This document shows, one piece after another, positions 17,762 through 27,709 of a stretch of 64,000 bases of DNA (position 1 is the stretch's first letter; the number at the start of each line of letters is the position of its first letter). The notes beneath the pieces were generated by a model. It was not told the origin of the DNA. It was given only the letters and a program-made list of their open reading frames with translations, and did not search any database. This DNA is from Alphaproteobacteria bacterium (lineage in GTDB: Bacteria; Pseudomonadota; Alphaproteobacteria; Acetobacterales; Acetobacteraceae): positions 1 to 64,000 of the forward strand of contig JAPLOI010000077.1 in the NCBI GenBank assembly GCA_026400815.1, read 5' to 3'. The translations under genes and the position numbers were made by a program.

Positions 17762-18637
17762 TCAGACCTTCACGTTGCCCATCAGCTCGATCGCCTGGAT
17801 CAGCGCGGAGTGGTCCTGCTCCTCCCCGCCGGCGGCCGCGACCACGGAGAACATCTGCTGGGCGATCGCCGTGTTCGGCAGCGCCATGCCCATCTCCTTG
17901 GCGGAGGACAGCGCCAGGTTCAGGTCCTTTTGGTGCAGCTTGATGCGGAAGCCCGGCGCGAAGGTGCGGTTGATCATGCGCTCGGCATGCACTTCCAGGA
18001 TGCGCGAGGAGGCGAAGCCGCCCATCAGCGCCGTGCGCACCTTGGCGGGGTCGGCCCCGGCCTTGCGGGCGAAGGTGAGCGCTTCGCTGACGGCCTGGAT
18101 GTTCAGCGCCACGATGATCTGGTTGCAGACCTTGCAGGTTTGCCCCGCGCCGTTCTCCACGCCCACATGGGTGATGTTCTTGCCCATCGCCTGGAACAGC
18201 GGCAGCGCGCGCTCGAAGGCGCTCTCCGGCCCGCCGATCATGATGGTCAGCGCCGCGTTCTTGGCGCCGACCTCGCCGCCGGAGACCGGGGCATCGAGGT
18301 ATTCGCAGCCCAGCGCGTTGATGCGCGCGGCATAGTCCTTGGTGGCGATGGGCGAGATCGAGGACATGTCGATCACCAGCTTGCCCTTCGCCAGGCCCTC
18401 GGCCACGCCGTGGTGGCCGAACAGGGCGGCTTCCACGTCGGGGGTGTCGGGCACCATCAGGATGATCACGTCGGCCTGCTCGGCCACGTGCGCGGCATCG
18501 CCCACCACGGTGGCGGCGGCGCGGATTTCCTGCGTCAGGCTGCGGCGCTCCGGCACCACCAGCTCATGCCCGGCGGCACGCAGGTTGAGGGCCATCGGGC
18601 GGCCCATGATGCCCAGGCCGATGAAACCGATCTTCAT
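17762..18637 (-). CDS. garR: 2-hydroxy-3-oxopropionate (tartronate semialdehyde) reductase-type beta-hydroxyacid dehydrogenase
   Basis: This 291-residue NAD(P)-dependent enzyme has the Rossmann start GFIGLGIMGRPMALNL (4-19), substrate loop DAPVSGGEVGA (115-125) and catalytic Lys169 in GAGQTCKVCNQ. It would reduce tartronate semialdehyde to glycerate. The upstream hydroxypyruvate isomerase, which interconverts hydroxypyruvate and tartronate semialdehyde, supports this over 3-hydroxyisobutyrate dehydrogenase. The ATG at 18637 was chosen at the Rossmann motif; an upstream extension has no homology. Glyoxylate carboligase is not in the window. Confidence 0.88.
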   Translation of the reverse strand: MKIGFIGLGIMGRPMALNLRAAGHELVVPERRSLTQEIRAAATVVGDAAHVAEQADVIILMVPDTPDVEAALFGHHGVAEGLAKGKLVIDMSSISPIATKDYAARINALGCEYLDAPVSGGEVGAKNAALTIMIGGPESAFERALPLFQAMGKNITHVGVENGAGQTCKVCNQIIVALNIQAVSEALTFARKAGADPAKVRTALMGGFASSRILEVHAERMINRTFAPGFRIKLHQKDLNLALSSAKEMGMALPNTAIAQQMFSVVAAAGGEEQDHSALIQAIELMGNVKV

Positions 18638-18671
18638 GGGGTCACTCCCAACATGTTTGAACAGGAAGCGC

Positions 18672-19451
18672 TTAGACGCCGAAACGCTTGCGCCACGCAA
18701 GCCCGGCCACGGTATCGCCGGCGGGGCGGTATTCGCAGCCCACCCAGCCCTGGTAGCCCAGCTCGTCGATCCGGCGCAGCACGAACTCCCAGCCGATCTC
18801 GCCCGTGCCCGGCTCGTTGCGCGCCGGCACGTCGGCGATCTGCATGTGCACGATCCGGTCGAACAGCGCCTCCATGCGCTTGGTCACGTCGCCCTGGGTG
18901 ATCTGGCAGTGGTAGATGTCGAATTGCAGGCCAACCTTGTCGATGCCGATCGCATCCACCACCGCGGCCCCCTGTTCCACGGTGTTGAGGTGGAAGCCCG
19001 GCATGTCGCGATGGTTGATCGGCTCCAGCGCCAGGCGGCGGCCGGCCTTCTTCGCCTCCTCCCCGCCCCAGGCGAGGTTGCTGGCATAGAGCGCGGCGGC
19101 GGTGACCGGATTGGTGCCGGCGGGCGGGATTCCGGCCATGCAGTGGATCAACTTGCAGTCAAGGATTTCAGCGTATTCCAGCGCCTTGTTCACGCTGTCG
19201 CGAAATTCCTGCTGGCGCCCGGGCAGGGAGGCCATGCCGCGCTCGCCATTCGCCCAATCGCCGGGCGGCATGTTGAACAGCGCCTGGGTCAGGCCGTTGG
19301 CGTCCAGCCGCTTCTTCAGCTCCACGGCGGGAAAATCATAGGGGAACAGGAACTCCACCGCCTGGAAGCCTGCCTTGGCCGCGGCATCGAAGCGGTCCAG
19401 GAACGGGACCTCGTTGAACATCATCGAAAGATTGGCGGCCAGCTTCGGCAT
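18672..19451 (-). CDS. hyi: Hydroxypyruvate isomerase
   Basis: This 259-residue TIM barrel of the xylose-isomerase-like superfamily has ALEPINHRDMPGFHLN (metal-ligand Glu), QFDIYHCQITQGD and GCEYRP near the C-terminus, all typical of Hyi/OtnI. It interconverts hydroxypyruvate and tartronate semialdehyde, feeding the reductase gene 34 bases downstream. OtnI-type activity on 2-dehydrotetronate is a close alternative, notable because a four-carbon acid sugar kinase is encoded at 40 kb. Confidence 0.87.
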   Translation of the reverse strand: MPKLAANLSMMFNEVPFLDRFDAAAKAGFQAVEFLFPYDFPAVELKKRLDANGLTQALFNMPPGDWANGERGMASLPGRQQEFRDSVNKALEYAEILDCKLIHCMAGIPPAGTNPVTAAALYASNLAWGGEEAKKAGRRLALEPINHRDMPGFHLNTVEQGAAVVDAIGIDKVGLQFDIYHCQITQGDVTKRMEALFDRIVHMQIADVPARNEPGTGEIGWEFVLRRIDELGYQGWVGCEYRPAGDTVAGLAWRKRFGV

Positions 19452-19541
19452 GTCGGTTCCTCCCGGGGCGCGGGCAGGCTAGCTTCGCCGCATGCGGCGG
19501 TCCATACGGACCACCTGCCGCCACCGGAGCCGGGGGAGCCC

Positions 19542-20594
19542 ATGCTGGCCGAACGCATCCTGATGGGCCTGTTCCTCGGCGGTGTCGCGCTGGGGTCGTT
19601 CCTGGTGCTGGCCCCGTTCCTGTCGGCCATCCTCTGGGCCTCGATCCTCGCCTTCACCACTTGGCCGATCTACGCCACCCTGCGCGATCGGCTGCGGCTT
19701 GGACCCAGCACTGCCTCCGGCCTGATGGTGGTGGCCACCGCGGTGATCGTGGTGCTGCCGCTGGCGCTGGCAGCACCTGGCGGGGCGGGGGATGTGCAGC
19801 AGATCGAACGCTGGCTGACGGAAGCCACCAGCGCCGGCCTGCCGCCCGCGCCCAACTGGGTGCTGGACATCCCGTTGATCGGTCCCACCGTGAACGACCT
19901 GTGGACCCGCTGGGCGCAGGATCTGCAGGCCATGGTGGCCTTCTTCCGCCCCTATTTCGGCATTGGCGTGCAGTTCGGCCTGCGCCTGCTGCTGGGGCTG
20001 GCCAATGGCGTGCTGGAATTCCTGCTCGCCCTGTTCATTGCCTTTTTCCTGTATGTCTATGGCGATGCCCTGGCCGGGCGCCTGGTGGCCAGCCTGCGCC
20101 GCATTGCCGGGGACCGGGCAGACCCGCTGATCTCCGTGACCGGGGAGACGGTGCGCGGCGTGGTCTATGGCATCCTGGGCACCGCCATCGTGCAGGGCAT
20201 GCTGACCACGTTCGGGCTGTGGCTGGCGGGCGTGCCGAGCCCGGTGCTGCTCGGCGTGGTGGCCGGCGCGCTTTCGGTGCTGCCGATCGGCGCGCCGATG
20301 GTGTGGCTGCCGGCGGCCCTTTGGCTGTTCGCCACCGGGGAGACGGCCTGGGGCGTTTTCATGCTCGCCTGGGGCGCGGGCGTGATCAGCATGGCCGACA
20401 ACGTGGTGCGGCCCTACTTCATCGCCCGCGGTGCCAAGCTGCCCTTCCTGCTGACGATGCTGGGTGTGCTCGGCGGCGCGATCGCCTTCGGCCTGCTGGG
20501 CATCTTCGTCGGCCCCGTGCTGCTCGCCGTCGGCTACACGCTGGTGCTGGAATGGAGCGGCCGCCGCGATGCGGCCCCGGACGGGATGCCCTGA
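19542..20594 (+). CDS. AI-2E family transporter (UPF0118)
   Basis: This 350-residue inner-membrane protein has about seven to eight helices: paired helices at 10-65, a cytoplasmic/periplasmic segment with an amphipathic region at 85-130, and the conserved C-terminal block. That block includes GALSVLPIGAPMVWLPAALWLF and a final run ending GLLGIFVGPVLLAVGYTL. The family includes TqsA and Na+/H+ antiporters; substrate is unknown. It is divergent from hyi (90 bp) and followed 2 bases later by a DUF6614-like gene. Confidence 0.88.
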   Translation: MLAERILMGLFLGGVALGSFLVLAPFLSAILWASILAFTTWPIYATLRDRLRLGPSTASGLMVVATAVIVVLPLALAAPGGAGDVQQIERWLTEATSAGLPPAPNWVLDIPLIGPTVNDLWTRWAQDLQAMVAFFRPYFGIGVQFGLRLLLGLANGVLEFLLALFIAFFLYVYGDALAGRLVASLRRIAGDRADPLISVTGETVRGVVYGILGTAIVQGMLTTFGLWLAGVPSPVLLGVVAGALSVLPIGAPMVWLPAALWLFATGETAWGVFMLAWGAGVISMADNVVRPYFIARGAKLPFLLTMLGVLGGAIAFGLLGIFVGPVLLAVGYTLVLEWSGRRDAAPDGMP

Positions 20595-20596
20595 GC

Positions 20597-20947
20597 ATGG
20601 ATCTCTACCACATCCATTGCGACACCAAGCCCGGCGTCTCCGACATGGATTTCGCCGCCGCGGTGGAACGCTACATGGGCCATCTGCGCGACCAGGGCCT
20701 GATTGCCGGCTGGCGCCTCACCCGCGCCAAGCTGGGCTTCGGGCTCAAGGGGCTCGGCGATTGGCACCTGATGATCGAGGTGCAGGACCTCGCCCAGCTC
20801 GACGCCGCTTTCCGCCACGTCGCCACCCGCGCCGACCCGGTGGAGGGGCATCACCACGGACTCAATTCCCTCGTGGCCAACCCCACCTTCGCGCTCTACC
20901 GGGATTTTCCGGATGCGGTGCGCCAGACCGGGCAGGAGCGATTCTGA
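20597..20947 (+). CDS. DUF6614-like small conserved protein
   Basis: This 116-residue soluble protein begins MDLYHIHCDTKPG and looks like one ferredoxin-like alpha-beta domain (YxI-x-C-x-KPGVSD; GWRLTRAKLGFG; DWHLMIEVQDL). It matches my memory of DUF6614 in alphaproteobacteria, where function is unknown. It starts 2 bases after the transporter stop, so the two are probably co-expressed. Confidence 0.65.
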   Translation: MDLYHIHCDTKPGVSDMDFAAAVERYMGHLRDQGLIAGWRLTRAKLGFGLKGLGDWHLMIEVQDLAQLDAAFRHVATRADPVEGHHHGLNSLVANPTFALYRDFPDAVRQTGQERF

Positions 20948-21010
20948 TTCTTCTTGCGGCGGCGCCCGTTCTGCGCTGAAACCCGCGGCCCTCCGCACAG
21001 GATCCGCCGG

Positions 21011-22282
21011 ATGTCCCCCGCGCCCAAAGCCGTTCTGGGTATCGATTTCGGCACCACCAATACCGTTCTCGCCCTGCTGAACCCGGACGGCACCAGCAGC
21101 ACCGCGCGCTTCGGCACGCAGGATGTGTTCCGCTCCGTGCTGTGCTTCTGGGCCGAGGATTACGGGCGCGGCGTGGCCCAGGGCAGCCGGCTGCGCCATG
21201 AGGCCGGGCCGGCGGCGATCGACGCTTATCTGGATGATCCGCTCGACAGCCGGCTGATCATGTCGATGAAGACCTATCTCGCCCAGCGCAGCTTCAGCGA
21301 AACCACCATCTTCGGGCGGCGCTTCACGCTGGAGGCGCTGATCGCCACCTTCCTGCGCAGCTTCCTGGCCGCGGCGAAGGTGGATCCCGAGGGGCTGCGC
21401 ATCGTCGCCGGCCGCCCGGTGCGCTTCGCCGGCGAGCGCACGGATGACGATTTCGGCGAAACCCGGCTGCGCGCCGCCTTCGCCGAGGCGGGAATGGCCG
21501 GGGTGGACGTGGCCTATGAGCCGGAGGGCGCCGGCTATCGCTTCGCCCGCACGCTGAACGCGCCGGCCACGGTGCTGATCGGCGATTTCGGCGGCGGCAC
21601 CAGCGACTTCTCGCTGCTGCGCTTCGTGCCCGGTGAAGGCGTGGAACCGCTCGGCCATTCCGGCGTGGGCATCGCTGGCGACGTGTTCGACTACCGCATC
21701 ATCGACCACGTGATCGCGCCCCGGCTGGGCAAGGGCGGCACGTATCGCGTGATGGGCGGGTCGGAACTGCCGGTGCCGCCGGAATGGTATTCCTCCTTCG
21801 CGCGCTGGCACCGGCTATCGCTGATGAAGAACCCGCGCACCCTGCGGGACATGCGCGACGTGATGCGCAACGCGCGGGACCCGCACCGGCTGGCCAACCT
21901 GATCGCCCTGATCGAGGAGGAGATGGGCTACCGCCTCTACCAGACCGTCTCCGCCACCAAGGCGGCCCTTTCGGGGGCGGATTCGGTTCAGCTTTCCTTC
22001 CATCACAAGGAATTGGCGATCGATACCGAGATCACGCGCGAGCAGTTCGAAGGCTGGATCGCCGCCGATATCGCCCAGTTCGCCGGCGCCGTTGACCGTG
22101 TGCTGGAACAGGCCGGCCAGCCCGCGGTGGACCATGTGTTCCTCACCGGCGGCACCAGCTTCGTGCCCGCCGTGCGCCGGCTGTTCGATGAGCGCTTCGG
22201 CGCCGGGCGCGTGACCACCGGCGGCGAGTTCGTCTCGGTGGCGGAGGGCCTCGCCCTGATCGCGCGCGATCGCCATGGCTGA
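21011..22282 (+). CDS. Hsp70-family protein (YegD-like)
   Basis: This 423-residue actin-like ATPase carries only the nucleotide-binding part of Hsp70. GIDFGTTNTVLAL (10-22) is phosphate loop 1, VLIGDFGGGTSDFSLL is phosphate loop 2 and FLTGGTSFVPAVRRLF is the adenosine motif. There is no DnaK-like substrate-binding domain, so it is a YegD-type protein of unknown client. A start 57 bases upstream is possible but lacks homology. It overlaps the YraN gene by 8 bases. Confidence 0.88.
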   Translation: MSPAPKAVLGIDFGTTNTVLALLNPDGTSSTARFGTQDVFRSVLCFWAEDYGRGVAQGSRLRHEAGPAAIDAYLDDPLDSRLIMSMKTYLAQRSFSETTIFGRRFTLEALIATFLRSFLAAAKVDPEGLRIVAGRPVRFAGERTDDDFGETRLRAAFAEAGMAGVDVAYEPEGAGYRFARTLNAPATVLIGDFGGGTSDFSLLRFVPGEGVEPLGHSGVGIAGDVFDYRIIDHVIAPRLGKGGTYRVMGGSELPVPPEWYSSFARWHRLSLMKNPRTLRDMRDVMRNARDPHRLANLIALIEEEMGYRLYQTVSATKAALSGADSVQLSFHHKELAIDTEITREQFEGWIAADIAQFAGAVDRVLEQAGQPAVDHVFLTGGTSFVPAVRRLFDERFGAGRVTTGGEFVSVAEGLALIARDRHG

Positions 22283-22655
22283 AACCGGGCGCAGCCTGCG
22301 TGGCCGTGCCAACCAGGCCGGTGGGCTCGCCGCCGAAGCCGCCGCTGCCCGGGCGCTGGAGGCGGATGGCTGGACCGTGCTGGCCCGCCGCCTGCGCACC
22401 GCCGCCGGCGAGATCGACATGGTGGCGGAGCGCGAAGGGCTGCTGGCCATCATCGAGGTGAAGCAAAGGCCCAGCCTGGTGGAGGCCGCCTATGCGCTGG
22501 CCCCGCGCCAGCAGGCCCGCCTGCTCACGGCGGCGGAGATCCTGCTGGCCGAGCACCCGGAGTGGGGCCGCGAAGGGGTCCGCTTCGACCTGCTGCTGGT
22601 GGATGCCCACGGCGCCGTTCGCCGCATCACCGACGCCTTCAGGCGCGAGGCGTAA
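22275..22655 (+). CDS. YraN family (UPF0102) putative nuclease-fold protein
   Basis: This 126-residue protein has the restriction-endonuclease-like core G(x)AAEAAAARALEADGW, EIDMVAEREGLLAIIEVKQR and LLL-D. E51-I-D53 and E67-V-K69 correspond to the PD-(D/E)xK-like motif of the family. Usually it neighbours rsmI and gshB, but here it follows an Hsp70-like gene. Function is not settled (Holliday-junction-like resolvase fold). Confidence 0.88.
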   Translation: MAETGRSLRGRANQAGGLAAEAAAARALEADGWTVLARRLRTAAGEIDMVAEREGLLAIIEVKQRPSLVEAAYALAPRQQARLLTAAEILLAEHPEWGREGVRFDLLLVDAHGAVRRITDAFRREA

Positions 22656-22730
22656 CCAGGCATTGACCTGGCGCATGGCATTGCGGCCGCGCGCGCCCCA
22701 TCTCTGTCGTGCCGCAAGCGGAGCCTCGCC

Positions 22731-23135
22731 ATGCCCCATGCCCTGAAGATGCTGCCCTGCCTCCTGGCCCTTGGCCTGCTCGTCCTGCCCGCCGCGCACG
22801 CCCAGGTGCCGCCGCACCAGGATGGGGTTCCGCTGGTGCGCCTGCGAGACCCACCGGTGGACGACGACGCGCCCGTCAGCGCCTTCATCACCGCCGCCCG
22901 CACCGCGATTGCCGTCGGACGGGCAGGGGAGGCGATGGAGGCGATCGAGCGCGCCGAAAGCCGCCTGCTGATCCGCTCCGTGCGCCCCTCACGCGCCAAT
23001 ACCCCCAGCGACCAGGCCATGGTGCGCACCTTGGCCGAGGCCCGCGCCGCGCTGCGTGACGGCCAGCGCGCCGAAGCGCTGGACAAGCTGGCCGAGGTTG
23101 CCGCCAATCCGGCGCTGGATGCGCCGGTGGAGTAG
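22731..23135 (+). CDS. Secreted hypothetical protein
   Basis: This 134-residue precursor has a clear Sec signal (LPCLLALGLLVLPAAHAQ, cleavage near residue 25). The mature part is helical and Ala/Arg-rich, with FITAARTAIAVGRAGEAMEAIERAES and a matching AEARAALRDGQRAEAL repeat that suggests two TPR-like helical hairpins. It is conserved-looking but not recognised. It probably has its own promoter in the 75-base gap after yraN. Confidence 0.6.
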   Translation: MPHALKMLPCLLALGLLVLPAAHAQVPPHQDGVPLVRLRDPPVDDDAPVSAFITAARTAIAVGRAGEAMEAIERAESRLLIRSVRPSRANTPSDQAMVRTLAEARAALRDGQRAEALDKLAEVAANPALDAPVE

Positions 23136-23912
23136 CTACTCCCCGCCGCCGCCCCCATCGCTGCCACCGCTATCGGAGCCGCCGTCGGAGCTGTCGCTGC
23201 TGGCATCCGAAAGGGCGCTGTCCAGCGACGAGTCCATCTCTGCCATGGTGCTATCCAGCCAGGCGAAGCCACCGCCATCCTCGCCACTGCTGTCGGAGAC
23301 GAAGCTCTGCGTACCCGGGGCCATGGCATGGGCGAGCGGGCCCAGCACCGCCAGCAGGGCCGGCACCAGCACGATCAACGGGCCCAGCGCCGCAGCCATC
23401 GCCGCGGCGCGTGGAGGGTCACGATCCAGTTCGGCCGCGATGGCCGGGGCATTGTCCAGCATCGCCCGCAGCCGCGCCTGCTCGCGCGCGCCGGAGTCGG
23501 TCGGATGGGAGGTGGTGATGGTCACGCCGCGGCGGAAGACGAACAGCACCTTCCGCTCCTCCTGGTGCCGCCGCTCGGCCAGCAGGCCCCGCTGCACCAG
23601 GCGCGGTCGCACCAGCACCGGCACGAAGGTCGACAGTTGCTTGGTATCGCGCGCCAGCCGCCGCGTCACCTGATAGACGCTGCCAGTCTTGCTGTGGCGC
23701 ACCGCATCCAGCACCGCACCCACATGCGGCGGCGTCTCGGCCGGCTGGCGGGCGATGTGCAGCCGAGTCTCGCTGGTGATCCGCCCCTTCACCTGCTCCG
23801 CCCGCAGCACACCCTCCGCCAGCAGCCCGAGGAACGTCACCTTGGCCGCCTGCACCCCCTGCTCGGCATTCGGGTCCAGCAGAACCAGCGCCTCGGCAGG
23901 GGAAAGGGCCAT
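23136..23912 (-). CDS. Hypothetical protein with one membrane segment and Ser/Asp/Gly tail
   Basis: This 258-residue protein is not recognised. Residues 1-150 look like helical winged-helix modules (LGLLAEGVLRAEQV; LVQRGLLAERR). A single hydrophobic segment (about 172-195, GPLIVLVPALLAVLGPLAHAM) is followed by an acidic Ser/Asp tail ending in repeated GGSDSGGSDGGGGGE. The layout resembles bacterial 'TIGR04222-like' membrane proteins with glycine-rich tails, but that link is weak. It is 7 bases downstream of the DedA gene; its stop abuts the convergent secreted-protein stop. Confidence 0.55.
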   Translation of the reverse strand: MALSPAEALVLLDPNAEQGVQAAKVTFLGLLAEGVLRAEQVKGRITSETRLHIARQPAETPPHVGAVLDAVRHSKTGSVYQVTRRLARDTKQLSTFVPVLVRPRLVQRGLLAERRHQEERKVLFVFRRGVTITTSHPTDSGAREQARLRAMLDNAPAIAAELDRDPPRAAAMAAALGPLIVLVPALLAVLGPLAHAMAPGTQSFVSDSSGEDGGGFAWLDSTMAEMDSSLDSALSDASSDSSDGGSDSGGSDGGGGGE

Positions 23913-23919
23913 CGCGAAC

Positions 23920-24492
23920 CTAGGAGACGGGGGACTCGGCCCGTTTGCGGGAGGAGCGGGCCTTGTAGATAAGCCCGCCGATCACGAGCAATCCGATGCC
24001 GCCCAGCACCCAGCCCACCCGCTCCGGCCCGAAGGCGGCGGCGAGGAACCAGCCGGCGGCAACGAAGCTGGCCGCCCAGATGCCGGCGGCGATGAAGTTG
24101 AGGACCGCGAAGTAGCTGTATTTCATGGTGGTCATACCGCACGCCACAGACGCGACGTTACGGATGCCGTAGGCAAACCTGAAGCTGAGTATAAACGCGG
24201 CGCCGAACCTCTCCACGAAGTCGATCGCTTTGGCCACCTTTGCTTCCGCGCCCGGAATGCGCTTCACCACGCGCACGCCGTAGCGCCGGCCCAGGTAGAA
24301 CCAGCACTGGTCGCCCAGGAAGGAGCCGATCCACACCGTGAACATCAGGATCCACGGGTTCACCAACCCGGTGGCATGCCCGAGTGCGGAGGCCAGGAGA
24401 ACGAAGGTCTCGCCCTCGAAGAACGACCATATGAAGGCGCCGACATATGCCAGGTGCCCCCATTCAGTCCAGATTTCAGCGAGTTCGGACAA
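23920..24492 (-). CDS. DedA family membrane protein
   Basis: This 190-residue membrane protein has the DedA pattern: E-x-(ET)-F-V-L-L near residue 27, GSFLGDQCWFYLGRRYG (first conserved loop), and FILSFRFAYGIRN, whose Arg residues match the FxR(x)xPxxR-like motif. The motif is relaxed here, with no prolines. Three C-terminal helices follow. Relatives act in undecaprenyl-phosphate or phospholipid flipping and proton-dependent processes. It shares an operon with the Ser/Asp/Gly-tail protein. Confidence 0.83.
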   Translation of the reverse strand: MSELAEIWTEWGHLAYVGAFIWSFFEGETFVLLASALGHATGLVNPWILMFTVWIGSFLGDQCWFYLGRRYGVRVVKRIPGAEAKVAKAIDFVERFGAAFILSFRFAYGIRNVASVACGMTTMKYSYFAVLNFIAAGIWAASFVAAGWFLAAAFGPERVGWVLGGIGLLVIGGLIYKARSSRKRAESPVS

Positions 24493-24589
24493 AGGTGCAA
24501 CGCTCCGGGTTCAGGATCGTAGTTCCGACAATGGCCACCACGCGCCGCTGGCGGCAAGAGATGTTTTATGACACCTCCATAGTGGCGCT

Positions 24590-25696
<1,107 letters not shown>

Positions 25697-25722
25697 GGTC
25701 GAATCCTCGCAGGGCTCGCGCG

Positions 25723-26226
25723 TTACATCCGCTGGTGCAGCACGCATACCAGCGTGAAAAGGCGACGCGCGGTCGGAAAATCAATGGTGATCTTGCCGGC
25801 CAGCCGTTCCACCAGCAATTGCGCGCCTTCGTTGTGCAGGCCGCGCCGGCCCATGTCGATCGCCTGGATACGGGCCTCGCGCCCTTCCTGAACCGCCATG
25901 GCGTGGCTGTCCACCAGCATCCGGTAGTCCTTGATCAGCCGCCGGAACGGGCCCAGCGCCAATGCCACCAGGTGCAGCGGCGCCTCGTCGGCATCGCGGA
26001 TATCGAACGCCAGCCGCCCCTCGGTGATCGAAAGCCGCAGCACATAGGGGCCCGGAGTCTCCGCCCGCAGGGGCGCGAAGCGGTTCTCGTGCAGTAGGTC
26101 ATCCACCGCCTGGGCCCGGTCCGCCTCCAGCATGGCGTCGAGCCGGGTCAGTGCCTCGCCCTCCAGCACCAGCCGCACGAGCCGCGCCGAGTCGATGGCA
26201 GGATCGTGCGGGGCCTGGGCCATCAT
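25723..26226 (-). CDS. UPF0262 family protein
   Basis: This 167-residue soluble protein has the family's closing pattern ([15 protein letters not shown], then [17 protein letters not shown] and [17 protein letters not shown]). It is largely restricted to alphaproteobacteria; function unknown. Two ATGs (26226, 26223) are adjacent, and either may be used. It starts 5 bases after the DUF983 gene and is followed by mtnA after 26 bases. Confidence 0.85.
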   Translation of the reverse strand: MMAQAPHDPAIDSARLVRLVLEGEALTRLDAMLEADRAQAVDDLLHENRFAPLRAETPGPYVLRLSITEGRLAFDIRDADEAPLHLVALALGPFRRLIKDYRMLVDSHAMAVQEGREARIQAIDMGRRGLHNEGAQLLVERLAGKITIDFPTARRLFTLVCVLHQRM

Positions 26227-26231
26227 GGGCG

Positions 26232-26672
26232 TCAGGTTTGCCCTGCGTCGCGCCCGAACCCCAGCTTCAGCATCAGCCCGATCGTGGCCCCCTTCACCGG
26301 GCGCATCATCGCCAGCGTCAGCCCCAGGGTCAGCGGCAGCCAGATCGCGGCATGGATCCACAGTTCCGGCGCATAGGCCTTCTCCAGCCACAGCATGCCA
26401 GGAACCACCACGTGCGCCACGGCGAAGATGGTGAAATAGGGCGGTGCATCATCGGCCCGGATCTGCCCAAGCTTCTCCCCGCACTGCGCGCAGGAATCAG
26501 AAACGGTCAGGAACCCGGCGAACAGCTTCCCTTGCCCACAGGCCGGGCACACCCCGCGCAGCCCGCGCAGCATCGCCGTCCTGGTCTCCAGCGCCGCCAG
26601 GGCCGGTTGCGGCTCCGGTGGGGCCACGGCTTCCGCGGAATGCCATCGCACGGGCGCAGCAGTTTCAGTCAA
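26232..26672 (-). CDS. DUF983 family zinc-ribbon membrane protein
   Basis: This 146-residue protein has a zinc-ribbon (GVCPACG and SCAQCGE, two CxxC pairs about 20 residues apart) followed by two transmembrane helices (about 77-95 and 104-122), the DUF983 layout. The best start is TTG at 26672, preceded by GGAGGG with 7-base spacing; no ATG exists until the zinc ribbon. DUF983 proteins often sit near cytochrome-oxidase genes; here the neighbours are UPF0262 and mtnA. Confidence 0.78.
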   Translation of the reverse strand: MTETAAPVRWHSAEAVAPPEPQPALAALETRTAMLRGLRGVCPACGQGKLFAGFLTVSDSCAQCGEKLGQIRADDAPPYFTIFAVAHVVVPGMLWLEKAYAPELWIHAAIWLPLTLGLTLAMMRPVKGATIGLMLKLGFGRDAGQT

Positions 26673-26787
26673 GGCTCTACCCTCCGACGGAGCGAGGTTG
26701 TAGGCCTCGGCTGATGCAGCCGGCCTCGCTCTGTTGTGCGCTGCAATATATAGGGACGGCAGCCCCAATGGCGAAGCGGAGTTTGAC

Positions 26788-27486
26788 ATGACTGCCATTG
26801 CCCGCGCACGCATCCTCCTGCTCAACCCCAACCGCAGCACCGCCTGCAGCGCCGGGATCGATGCCGCCATCGCCGGCTTCCGCAGCCCCGCCGGCCCCAC
26901 CATCGATGTCGCCACCGTCGCCGATGGCCCGCCAGGCATCTACTCGTGGCAAGACTGGCACGCGGCCGTGCCCCCGCTCTGCCGCGCCGTGGCCGCGCAA
27001 GCCGCCGACGCCTACCTCATCGCCTGCGCCTCCGACCCCGGCATTGAGGCGGTGCGAGAGGTCACGCCCCGCCCGGTGCTCGGCGTCTTCCGCTGCGCCG
27101 TCGCCACCGCTTTGCTGCGCGCCGAGCGCTTCGGCGTCATCGCCCTGGTGGATGCCTCCATCGCCCGCCACGCGCTCGCCTTGCGCGTCATCGGCGCCGA
27201 GCCCCGCCTGGCCGCCGAGATCGCCATGAACACCAGCATCGAGGCGCTGCTCGATCCCCTGGCCACCCGCGCCGCCCTGGTCGCCACCGGCCAGCGCCTG
27301 ATGGAACGCGGGGCAGGGGCGGTGATCCTGGGCTGCACCGGCATGGCCGGCCATCGCACGGCGCTGGAGGAGGCGCTGGGCGTTCCCGTCATCGAGCCAT
27401 GCCAGGCCGCCGTCGCCATGGCGCTCGGCATCGTCGTTCCCGCCACGCAGCAGCCTGGGCAACAAAGTTCCAGCCGCGCGGCATGA
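26788..27486 (+). CDS. Asp/Glu/hydantoin racemase family protein
   Basis: This 232-residue protein has the two-domain racemase fold: LLLNPNRSTACSAGI at the N-terminus, ACASDPGIEAVRE with the first catalytic Cys, and AVILGCTGMAG with the second. The NPN(T/R)S motif and size fit the hydantoin-racemase branch. A hydantoin-type substrate would suit the amidase/hydantoinase genes at 31-35 kb, but these are 4 kb away. It is divergent from the DUF983 gene across a 115-base promoter region. Confidence 0.8.
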   Translation: MTAIARARILLLNPNRSTACSAGIDAAIAGFRSPAGPTIDVATVADGPPGIYSWQDWHAAVPPLCRAVAAQAADAYLIACASDPGIEAVREVTPRPVLGVFRCAVATALLRAERFGVIALVDASIARHALALRVIGAEPRLAAEIAMNTSIEALLDPLATRAALVATGQRLMERGAGAVILGCTGMAGHRTALEEALGVPVIEPCQAAVAMALGIVVPATQQPGQQSSSRAA

Positions 27487-27709
27487 CCACGCGGCTGGCT
27501 GATTTCTTGGCAACGGTTGGTCCTCCGCTGGGGGACGGAAGCCGGGGCCACGACATTTTGCCGCGCGGGTGCCCACCGTTGCGAAGGATGATACAAAGCC
27601 ATTTGTTAACCAACGGTGAACATTCCGCCCAAACGGCCCGGCGCGGGCCGCATCTTAACGCGCCGCCGCGCCTGCCTGCGGCAAGACATCCCCACGTCAA
27701 GGTCCAGCC

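Noticed and set aside
22669-22684. Sigma-54-like TGGCGC...TTGC before the secreted protein gene
   Set aside because: Spacing between the GG and GC elements is 11 instead of 10 and the -24 box has a mismatch; the downstream gene is not typical of the RpoN regulon.
26788-27486. Considered as glutamate racemase (murI)
   Set aside because: The N-terminal NPNxS motif and short length fit the hydantoin/Asp-Glu racemase branch better, with no cell-wall genes nearby.
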